Shown: positions 1-7,267 of the stretch, one piece after another
How positions within the stretch are numbered: the first letter of the stretch is position 1
Layout: each line of letters opens with the position of its first letter
DNA from: a virus
Direction: 5' to 3' (one strand)
IMG/VR virus record: IMGVR_UViG_3300022851_000126
Coordinates: 1 to 22,058 of that record
DNA: 22,058 nucleotides
Position numbers and translations under genes: made by a program
Notes under the pieces: generated by a model
Told to the model about the DNA's origin: nothing
Seen by the model: only the letters and a program-made list of their open reading frames with translations
Database searches by the model: none

Positions 1-2868
1 GGCAGGTATATCGGTAAGACCGAAAGAACTCATCCGGGCGTTCATCAGTGCTGTTAACTTGTTGATGTCAACAGTAGGCGCGGGAGATTCCAGCAACAAC
101 GGCTCTCCCTGCTCTTCAACTTTTGCCTTGGGAACTAACTTTAAGGGGGCAATGTGAACTTCTAGGTCAGCCGCAAGAGCTTTTGCGATCTTAATAGCTT
201 CTGGATCGTTAACAAAGTCCAATCCAATCGACTCAGCAATCCCTGCAAGGTTGGTTGTATCGTTATCGTTTTGCTTAACAAACTCTAAGGCCGCACCAAA
301 CTGACCAGAGGTGTATTTGTTATGCTTGAACAAAGGTATTCTTGTCGGGACATCAAAGCGAGGTAATGATCTAAGGCCAGATACTAAAGCTTTTAGCTCA
401 CCCTTATTCATGTCACCTATTTTTTTCCTGCCCGTTGCTTTAACGCCAGTAAAGTTCTCAGCCAATGCCCTTAGTTCAGGCGAGTTAATGTCATTGGTAA
501 TGTTGTTTGCGCTCAAAGCTTCTTTAACAACAGACATAGGGGTTAGGCTGAACTTTGCAGTCCTATCGTCATTCTCTAGAATGATGTTGCGAGGGTCTAT
601 GCCCTCCTTAGCGTTAAGTTGTTTAGCGTAACTTTGCGCTTCACCTCTAGTTTTAAATGTAATATTTCTTCTTCTGCCGCCTTCGGGCTGAAGCTGTTCC
701 ATTGCCTCCCTACCCGTAGGTGGCCTATCTTTTATTTGATCACCATTCTCTGAGATTAAAATAAACTCATCTTTCTTTGTTTTTTTGTTTTTAACTTTCT
801 TGGTTTTGTAGATTGCTGTTTCAAGAGTCTCAGGCGCTCTTATCAAACGGCTAAAGTTATCTTTAAGAACAGCCTTAGCTTCAGCGGGAGTAAATGTGCT
901 TGTTTCGGCTAGGCCTTTGCTGATTCTGTCAGCATTGATCTTTTGCGATGCAGTTAAGTTTTTTCTAGGGACCCCTTCTGCAACCAAGTCTTTAGCCGAT
1001 CGGTTTTCTTGGAATCCTTCGGCAATGGTAGTCCCTGCCGCAGTGTCAATAGAGCTGGCGGTAAAGGTAGACTCATCAGGGTGAAGTATGGTGTCACCAT
1101 AAACTACAAGCGTACTCTTAACCTCTGGAGAATAGCTTTCTGGCGCAGTATTAATAGCCTGAGCTACAGAGTTGGTTACTTGAGAGTCAATGATTTTGCT
1201 GTTTAAGCGCCCTGCAATGACAGAGGCATCTTCAAAAGACTGCACGTTCCTTCCGAACGGAGTTTTCTTGCCATCTGGACTTACATGAACAACTTGGTTG
1301 GGGGCTACACTAGGATTGTCGGCGCTAGGCATATCAACTTGAAATGTGCCTGCCGTGGGAAATGATTTACCTAATAGGTTATAGATAAAGTTTGCGTGTT
1401 CTGTTGGGGCGTCCGTCTTCCGGTTCATCTGGAGATTTTCTGACTGAGGCACAAGCTCCTGAACCTGAATGTTAGGATTCATCTGGCCATTGACCGAAAT
1501 GATCTTTTCGCTTGTGGTGCCATCAGGGTTAATATCAAGGATATAGCGAATTTCTACATTCTGACCTTTAACCTTTTTATTCCGCACTCGCTCAGAGGCT
1601 TGGTAGTTCTCAATCTCTTCGGGATTGGTTGAGTCTACAACATCTAAGTATCGGCCTCGCTGTTGTGTAGCGAGCGGAGTTGTACCAGTGACTTTTCCTT
1701 TTGCGTTAACAACCTCTAGTTGCCTTGTAACTTGTTGAGGCGTAGGAGGATCTATTTGACTGGGATCGAGAGTTGCTTCGGTTATCTGGGGATTTAAGGC
1801 CTGCTCTTGTTGAGCATCTAAAGCCTCATCCTCTTGGAAGTCAGATACGGCCTGTTCACCTCGCTTAATCCGTACCTCTTTATCTTCTCTTAGGCCTGAC
1901 TCATACTCTTTATCGGCTTGACTGGCGTATCTATTTCTACGGCTTGCAACGCTGTTTAAGACTAGATCAGCAACAAAACCACTGGCCGCGCCTACGGTAA
2001 ATTCATCAGAAGCAAGAGCGTCATACAGTGAATCGTTAACAGCAAGGTTTTCGTTATAAAACCCTCGCTCAATCGCGTTTTGGGCAATATTAGCACTGAC
2101 TTCTTGAAGTCCCTCAAATCCACCAGACTTTGCCGCTGAAGCTAACCTTGATTTTATAGAGTTAACAAACTCTTTAGGCGCTGATTTTGTAATTCTCCGC
2201 AGAAGATTCCCTACTGGGGCCATCTCAGTAAAGCCTACCAGAGTACCAAGGCCAATGGATGCATCTTCTTGAGCCTGAGATACGCCAATACCAGAATCTC
2301 TAGCCGCCTGTATTCTCTGTGCCTGATCTCCCGCACCTGTACCGCCAGCAAGAGTTAATCCGCCCACTAACTGAGTTGTGCTTGCCGTTTTTCCTGCAAG
2401 TCCTGCAAGTTTAACTGCACCCGCTGGAGTAAAGAATGAAGCTAATGAGCCAAGGCCTTCACCAAACTTAGTAGACCACTGGTCCTGATACTTTCTATCA
2501 ACGCCCAAGACGCCAGAATTCATAGCGTTCCTGCCTTCTCTAGCAAGGCGAACAAGCTCGTTATCATTGCCGCTATCTATTAAATCTTCAAGCCCAATAA
2601 GATTAGTGCCTGCATCAGCAAGCTCGGCCAGACCTTCACCGGCACTTAAGAATGACCCTGCAAATCCGCGAGGAATAGCTTTAACAAACTCGGTAACAGA
2701 TCCACCGATTGTTCTTTCATCCTCAAACTGGTCAAACCCAATTTTTGAATAGAATTCATCTTTTGGCACATCAGAATAAAATCTTGAATAAATTCCATCA
2801 GCAAGATCACGATCAGATACATCAGCATATTGAGGGTATTGATCTCTTATTTCAGACAGTTTGCTCAT
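1..2868 (-). CDS. N-terminal part of a giant internal virion / polyvalent-type protein (3' end outside window)
   Basis: The frame is open for 956 codons, from an ATG at 2868 to the first base of the window, with no stop, so the protein is C-terminally incomplete here. The N-terminus (residues about 1-45: IRDQYPQYADVSD, then DLADGIYSRFYSDVPKDEFYSKIGF split around one D-rich turn) resembles the short leader found on very large phage ejection proteins and polyvalent proteins. Hydrophobic, glycine-rich stretches follow at about residues 59-75 and 137-190, as in proteins that enter the host envelope. Residues from about 300 on are soluble and mixed alpha/beta, with no catalytic motif I can name. 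It lies 17 bases after the 575-residue gene, at the end of the core-protein block. By analogy it would be packaged in the head and ejected with the DNA. Any enzymatic domain (transglycosylase, protease, helicase) would be in the missing part. Confidence 0.72.
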   Translation of the reverse strand, partial: MSKLSEIRDQYPQYADVSDRDLADGIYSRFYSDVPKDEFYSKIGFDQFEDERTIGGSVTEFVKAIPRGFAGSFLSAGEGLAELADAGTNLIGLEDLIDSGNDNELVRLAREGRNAMNSGVLGVDRKYQDQWSTKFGEGLGSLASFFTPAGAVKLAGLAGKTASTTQLVGGLTLAGGTGAGDQAQRIQAARDSGIGVSQAQEDASIGLGTLVGFTEMAPVGNLLRRITKSAPKEFVNSIKSRLASAAKSGGFEGLQEVSANIAQNAIERGFYNENLAVNDSLYDALASDEFTVGAASGFVADLVLNSVASRRNRYASQADKEYESGLREDKEVRIKRGEQAVSDFQEDEALDAQQEQALNPQITEATLDPSQIDPPTPQQVTRQLEVVNAKGKVTGTTPLATQQRGRYLDVVDSTNPEEIENYQASERVRNKKVKGQNVEIRYILDINPDGTTSEKIISVNGQMNPNIQVQELVPQSENLQMNRKTDAPTEHANFIYNLLGKSFPTAGTFQVDMPSADNPSVAPNQVVHVSPDGKKTPFGRNVQSFEDASVIAGRLNSKIIDSQVTNSVAQAINTAPESYSPEVKSTLVVYGDTILHPDESTFTASSIDTAAGTTIAEGFQENRSAKDLVAEGVPRKNLTASQKINADRISKGLAETSTFTPAEAKAVLKDNFSRLIRAPETLETAIYKTKKVKNKKTKKDEFILISENGDQIKDRPPTGREAMEQLQPEGGRRRNITFKTRGEAQSYAKQLNAKEGIDPRNIILENDDRTAKFSLTPMSVVKEALSANNITNDINSPELRALAENFTGVKATGRKKIGDMNKGELKALVSGLRSLPRFDVPTRIPLFKHNKYTSGQFGAALEFVKQNDNDTTNLAGIAESIGLDFVNDPEAIKIAKALAADLEVHIAPLKLVPKAKVEEQGEPLLLESPAPTVDINKLTALMNARMSSFGLTDIPA

Positions 2869-2885
2869 TTACAATCACGCCTTAT

Positions 2886-4613
2886 TTATGTGCTAAAGAG
2901 TCCAAGGGGATCGGCACCGTTTGCAGTAGACGATTGATTGCCACCAGTTGCTCCAATACTTTCGCCGCTGTTAAGTTCTATTGAGGGAAGTCCTAAAGAT
3001 GCTCTTAATCTGTTTTCATATTGCACTTGCTCTTCAGGGCTATCAATCATGCCTTTCTCTTTTCTATACTTTTCCATAAAAGTTTCCAGCCTATAGAAAG
3101 CTTGCGCTTCTGCGGCGGCATTAGCATCTAATTTTTTATCCGCATAGTATTGGCTTTGCACCTTTCGGTCTAACGCTTTGTCTCTGCGGTCTGCGGCTTG
3201 TTCTGTAATAGCGTTAGCGGCCTTTCCTGCTTCTAGCATGCCTCCTGCGGTATCACCATCAGCAATACCTTTGCCTAGAGCCATTAAAGCCATGGCATAA
3301 GCCTGTTTCTTTTCCCCTTCAAGTCCAAGGCCAAGCATTTTACTTAACAAGCTAGCACCTTTTTCTGCTCTTCTTAACTGGGCAGTCTCTGATATTTGGC
3401 CTGCTCCAGTATTGTTGATTCTTTTGGGAGCAACAGAGGCTTGGCTATTTGATGCGTTACTTGCACCATCACCTGAGTTTAACAAGTTAAGGGTGTTGTT
3501 AGCTGAATTTAAAGTTGAATCTGCATCCCTATTAATTTCTACTAACTCCCCGTTTTTCATCTCATATTGCGGAACTTTTAAATCATCAGTTGAGATAAAA
3601 GCATCAAAAACAGACTTGTTTCCTTCGTCTAGCTGTTCTTGGCTAGCTCTGTAAGATTTAGGAATGTTTTCCCTCTCTCGCCCAGAGCCGCCACCAAACA
3701 AAAGGCTACCAATCCCCTGCTCTTCCTTTCTTGGCGTTGGACCAGTTGAGGCAAGGCTTTTGGGCGAGGCATCATCAACATCACCGAACACTCTAGGAAA
3801 GTTAATGCTAGTAGGGTTCTGAACAGCATCTTTCTCAGCATCAGTTGAGTCATCTAATGTAGCCAGTAAGTTGTCAATTCGACTTGCATCTTCAGTCAAT
3901 GCATTCATGTTCTGAGGGAGATAGTTTTGGCTATATAGATCATTTGATCCTGTTTCACCCTCAAGCGTTCCCATTGCCCCGTCTGGGGTAGTGGTGTTTG
4001 AGCCATTAAGAGCCAGTATTCCTTGCGGAGTTACATTCTCAACAAGCATAGGCGACTCAGGAACACCTCTAGATAAATTCTGTGTAGTACCGGCCATTTC
4101 TTTTAACTGACTTAATACGCCCTCAATCTCAGGAGCGCCATTAAACATGGACGATATATAGCTATAATCGCTTTCATCAATTTGAGACAGGCCTTGCAAG
4201 ATTTCATCTCTTGATCCAGAAAGGAAAGGATATTTTTGAGCCATCATTTCCGCATCTATCTGAGCCATATCGTGTGGCGTAATACCACCATCCTGCATCC
4301 GCACAACACCGCCTCCTGCGTACTTACGCATAAATGGCGTCATTCCACCTCCATAAGCTTGCATTGGCTGAGGCTGTCCCTGTGGAGGCTGTTGAGGGCG
4401 TATAGAGGCAATGCCTTCCTCGGTTATCTGGTCGGCGATAGTGTTTTGGGGTTGTTGGCTAGAAGCTTGGTGACTGTTACGCATGTTAGTTCTGCGCTGA
4501 ATCTCAGACACGACTAAAAACTGTGGAACCTGTCCACTGGGCTGTTTGGCCTCTTCCTGCAATCTTTGGTCTGGCAGTCCTTTGATAATATCTTCTTGCT
4601 GTAATATGTTCAT
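2886..4613 (-). CDS. Virion-associated protein with YAGGG motif, 575 aa
   Basis: The start is ATG at 4613. The first 45 residues are charged and helical (starting MNILQQEDIIKGLPDQ), and a Gln/Pro-rich linker follows to about residue 95. Residues 98-110 carry YAGGGVVRMQDGG, and GIASI lies at residues 67-71. Close variants of both occur in the 839-residue protein upstream. The middle is Ser/Asn/Asp-rich and probably disordered. Residues about 405-520 form an Ala/Lys/Glu-rich helical region (GASLLSKMLGLGLEGEKK and after) that could be a coiled coil. I recall similar hypothetical proteins in marine podophage contigs next to the giant internal protein, but no enzymatic family fits. Position suggests an internal-core or ejected protein. 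The role is inferred from context only. Confidence 0.75.
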   Translation of the reverse strand: MNILQQEDIIKGLPDQRLQEEAKQPSGQVPQFLVVSEIQRRTNMRNSHQASSQQPQNTIADQITEEGIASIRPQQPPQGQPQPMQAYGGGMTPFMRKYAGGGVVRMQDGGITPHDMAQIDAEMMAQKYPFLSGSRDEILQGLSQIDESDYSYISSMFNGAPEIEGVLSQLKEMAGTTQNLSRGVPESPMLVENVTPQGILALNGSNTTTPDGAMGTLEGETGSNDLYSQNYLPQNMNALTEDASRIDNLLATLDDSTDAEKDAVQNPTSINFPRVFGDVDDASPKSLASTGPTPRKEEQGIGSLLFGGGSGRERENIPKSYRASQEQLDEGNKSVFDAFISTDDLKVPQYEMKNGELVEINRDADSTLNSANNTLNLLNSGDGASNASNSQASVAPKRINNTGAGQISETAQLRRAEKGASLLSKMLGLGLEGEKKQAYAMALMALGKGIADGDTAGGMLEAGKAANAITEQAADRRDKALDRKVQSQYYADKKLDANAAAEAQAFYRLETFMEKYRKEKGMIDSPEEQVQYENRLRASLGLPSIELNSGESIGATGGNQSSTANGADPLGLFST

Positions 4614-4640
4614 TAGCTTATCACTAACCTCTTTATTAGT

Positions 4641-6758
4641 TTAACCGCCCATTGCGTTATAAAGACCTACGCCACCAATACCCGCTCCAAGCATCTGAGA
4701 ATAATCACTTGAGCCTGCTCCATAAGTAGCCCTTGTTGATCCGGGCTGAATAGGCACTCCTTGTAACATATTACTGAGAAGACCTAATTGCTCGCGGCCA
4801 AACGCCTGTTGACGCTGGAAGTCTTCATAACCCATATCCAAGCTACGCTGGTCCATTCCTCTAAGGTTCTGACCTGCGGCCTGCAAGTTACGCAGTCTCT
4901 CATAATTCATCTTCTGGCTTTGACCGCCAAATTGACCTAGCATTTCAGCCGAACTAAGCATTTGCTGTCGATTGGCTCTATCGGAATCAAGACCCTGCAT
5001 TCCCAGATTTGCTCTGTTTAGCATGTTCTGGTTGTTGGTGTCTCTTGATTGCATTCTAGCCGTGTTCTGAGCTTGATTAACTCGCTCTTGAATTTCTTGA
5101 GCAGACAGGCCAAGCCTAGCGCCTTCTTGCTCTGCTCGCTGTTGAGCCTCAAACACTGCTCGCTCTTCTTGCTGTTGTGCCATCCTAAGCTGTTCATTTT
5201 GACCAAAGTTAGCCTGACCAAACTGCTCTTGAGCCTGTCTAGCGGCATCTTCAGCTTGTTGAGCATTCATGCCCATAGCGGCGGCTTGCTGTCTGGCTTG
5301 CTCTCCTGCATTAAACGCGGCTTGTTGGAGTTGCTCTTGTTGCATCTGGCCCTGTTGGTTTGCACCGAACTGTGACTGCGAGAACTGCTCCATCGCTTGA
5401 CGAGAAGCTTCTTCTTGCTGTTGGGCATTTAAACCCTGTCTAGAGGCTTCTTGTCTAGCTTGCTCCCCTGCTTCGAATGCTTGCACATCCATCTGCTGTT
5501 GAGCTTGTCTTCCCGCTTCATTCTGACCAAAGGCTGACTGACCAAACTGTTCCATAGCTTGTCTAGCGGCATCTTCTTGTTGTTGGGCTGTCATTCCAAA
5601 TCTTGCCCCCTCTTGTCTGGCTCTTTCACCCGCTTCAAATGAGCTAATCGCCATCTGCTGTTGAGCCTGACGAGCCTGTTCAGTGGTGCCAAACGCCGAT
5701 TGACGGAATCTCTCAGCCTCTTGCCCTGAAGCATCTCCCGCAACACCTTGCTGTAAGCCCATTTGAGATGCTTGCAATCTTGCCGCACGATCAGCTTCAA
5801 AGGCTTGCTGTGCTTGCGCGAATCCTGCTTGATCACCTCTAGATTGAATATCGCCCAGTTGTTGCTGAAGATTTCTGTCTTGCTCTGCAAGCATGATAGC
5901 TTCTCTATAGCCACCTAATCCTCCAGACTGTGCGGCTTGCGCTCCAATTTGATTTTCTTGGATGTTAGCCGCTCGCTGAACTTCTCTTTTTTCAATGTCA
6001 GTAACTTGTTGCTGATAAGGATTCATATAGTCTTGCATGATATTTTTATCAGCAAGTGTGCCTGCTTCAAATGCAGGGCCAATGTCAGGCATCCCCTTGT
6101 ATTGGCTTTCTAAATCTCTAGCGGAGTAATCTTGACCTAGCTCCCTTGCCACATAACCTGCATCATAATCACCTGCCTTATAGCCAGAGTCTCTCTGTCC
6201 TGCTTGGTAATTTTGACCAATATTCCCTGCCTTATAACTAGCATCAAAGTCTGAGGGGGCAAAGTCAACATTACGGCTTCCTGCTTGGAAATCAGAGGGT
6301 CTTACTCCTGCATTATATCCGGGGTCAAACTGTCCTGCTTCATAGCCTTGATCTCTTTGACCTGCTTGGTAGTTTTGATTAAGCTTTCCTGCGTTATAAT
6401 CTGAGTTTATATCACCTGCAAAGTAACCAGAATATTGTTGCTGAGGATTGTACTGATTGTAGAATTGGCTTGCTTGATTGGGGTCTTGATTGCCAACAAA
6501 TGATGCAATATTAGAGGCCTCAGTAAACTGCCGAGGATCACCCGCCGCCGCCATATCAGCCATGCCCTGCATTCCTGCATTCTCATACTGATTAAAGTCA
6601 GCTATACGCTGTCCGGGAAATGACTCATACCCTCTTTCGCTCTCATAAGTTGCCCGACCTAACAGGCTCTCATAGAAGGGTCTTGCGTATTCAGGGAGAT
6701 TAGTTGTAGTAGACTCAACTTGTTGAGGAGTATTACTGCTTCCGCCACCTTTGCTCAT
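4641..6758 (-). CDS. Gln-rich repeat virion protein, 705 aa
   Basis: The start ATG overlaps the preceding gene's stop (ATGA), indicating translational coupling. The N-terminus is a Gly/Ser leader (MSKGGGSSNT) followed by a segment beginning LPEYARPFYESLLGRA, which I recall from many marine-phage structural proteins. Residues 111-220 are a run of nonapeptides with a Y/F-x-A-G core. Residues 363-578 consist of four 54-residue repeats rich in Gln, Ala, Glu and Arg, which should form long helices or coiled coils. The C-terminus (about 580-705) is less repetitive and ends in a Gly-rich tail. There is no signal peptide or clear membrane span. Its place between the GNAT-like protein and the two last core-type proteins suggests an elongated internal-core or tail-channel component. 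Function is not established. Confidence 0.8.
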   Translation of the reverse strand: MSKGGGSSNTPQQVESTTTNLPEYARPFYESLLGRATYESERGYESFPGQRIADFNQYENAGMQGMADMAAAGDPRQFTEASNIASFVGNQDPNQASQFYNQYNPQQQYSGYFAGDINSDYNAGKLNQNYQAGQRDQGYEAGQFDPGYNAGVRPSDFQAGSRNVDFAPSDFDASYKAGNIGQNYQAGQRDSGYKAGDYDAGYVARELGQDYSARDLESQYKGMPDIGPAFEAGTLADKNIMQDYMNPYQQQVTDIEKREVQRAANIQENQIGAQAAQSGGLGGYREAIMLAEQDRNLQQQLGDIQSRGDQAGFAQAQQAFEADRAARLQASQMGLQQGVAGDASGQEAERFRQSAFGTTEQARQAQQQMAISSFEAGERARQEGARFGMTAQQQEDAARQAMEQFGQSAFGQNEAGRQAQQQMDVQAFEAGEQARQEASRQGLNAQQQEEASRQAMEQFSQSQFGANQQGQMQQEQLQQAAFNAGEQARQQAAAMGMNAQQAEDAARQAQEQFGQANFGQNEQLRMAQQQEERAVFEAQQRAEQEGARLGLSAQEIQERVNQAQNTARMQSRDTNNQNMLNRANLGMQGLDSDRANRQQMLSSAEMLGQFGGQSQKMNYERLRNLQAAGQNLRGMDQRSLDMGYEDFQRQQAFGREQLGLLSNMLQGVPIQPGSTRATYGAGSSDYSQMLGAGIGGVGLYNAMGG
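5025..5672 (-). repeat. 162-bp (54-residue) repeats in the 705-aa protein
   Basis: Four consecutive 54-residue units begin at residues 363, 417, 471 and 525. Shared landmarks are a QQQ start, AFEAGEQARQ near unit position 11, GMNAQQ near position 26, ARQAMEQFGQ near position 37 and FGQNE near position 48. The fourth unit loses the pattern in its second half. Half a unit (FRQSAFGTTEQA) precedes the first. No proline or glycine-rich break falls within most of each helix. Confidence 0.85.
6099..6428 (-). repeat. 27-bp (9-residue) tandem repeats in the 705-aa protein
   Basis: Residues 111-220 divide into about twelve consecutive nonapeptides, for example DYNAGKLNQ, NYQAGQRDQ, GYEAGQFDP, GYNAGVRPS, SYKAGNIGQ and GYKAGDYDA. 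The fixed positions are an aromatic residue at position 2 and Ala-Gly at positions 4-5. The copies have diverged: one (DFAPSDFDA) lacks the AG, and the last two keep only the aromatic and Ala. Confidence 0.85.
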
Positions 6759-7267
6759 CTATCAATCCTCTTTTCATACACTACATAAGACTGCTTAAAG
6801 TCATCTTGACTCAACCATTTCCAAAAGCCTTGCCTAGCAGTTGCCTCTATTCCATGACAACCCGTTTCTTTAGCATAACTATTAAATCGCTCTAGCATTT
6901 CCCATACCCAGTCGTTAAAGTTGTCTCCACCTAGAAACTGAATGGCAAGCATCTTCTTATTGGGGTAGTTAACTATTTCAGTAGTACCTACACCATCAAT
7001 GTTTTTATCTTCATCAAAGGCAAGCCATAGCTGTTGCTGTCCACTGGCAATAACATTAAACAAAACTTCCATAGTCCAACGGCCATGTGATCGCACAACA
7101 GCCCGTTCTAGTTGCTTTTCAACATCAGGCCATAGCGCATTCAAATAATTGGTTGGAGCTATTGTTATTGTGTGGGTTATTTTTCTAGGTGCGCTTTTGT
7201 TTTTGACTCTAGGCTCTCTAGATATGTCCCTAATAACAGGGGTTTGTTTCTGGGCTGTATTTTTCAT
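6755..7267 (-). CDS. GNAT-like acetyltransferase-fold virion protein (T7 gp13-like), 170 aa
   Basis: The start ATG overlaps the stop of the 839-residue gene, and its own stop overlaps the next start; both junctions are ATGA. The N-terminal 40 residues are basic and probably disordered. Residues about 64-165 read as a GNAT-like alpha/beta fold: helix (RWTMEVLFNVIASG), strand QLWLAFDE, strand VGTTEIVNYPNKKML, strand AIQFLGG, helix, then GCHGIEATAR and a final strand QSYVVYEK. The classic acetyl-CoA loop (Q/RxxGxG/A) is not evident, so catalytic activity is doubtful. T7 internal virion protein gp13 has been described as acetyltransferase-like, and a gene of this kind next to core proteins is common in marine podophages. 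The fold assignment is from pattern memory, and a structural prediction would settle it. Confidence 0.6.
   Translation of the reverse strand: MKNTAQKQTPVIRDISREPRVKNKSAPRKITHTITIAPTNYLNALWPDVEKQLERAVVRSHGRWTMEVLFNVIASGQQQLWLAFDEDKNIDGVGTTEIVNYPNKKMLAIQFLGGDNFNDWVWEMLERFNSYAKETGCHGIEATARQGFWKWLSQDDFKQSYVVYEKRIDR

Noticed and set aside
5049-5375. Plus-strand open frame of 108 codons
   Set aside because: It is antisense to the 54-residue repeat region. Repeat composition keeps this frame open, and there is no ribosome site or recognisable protein.
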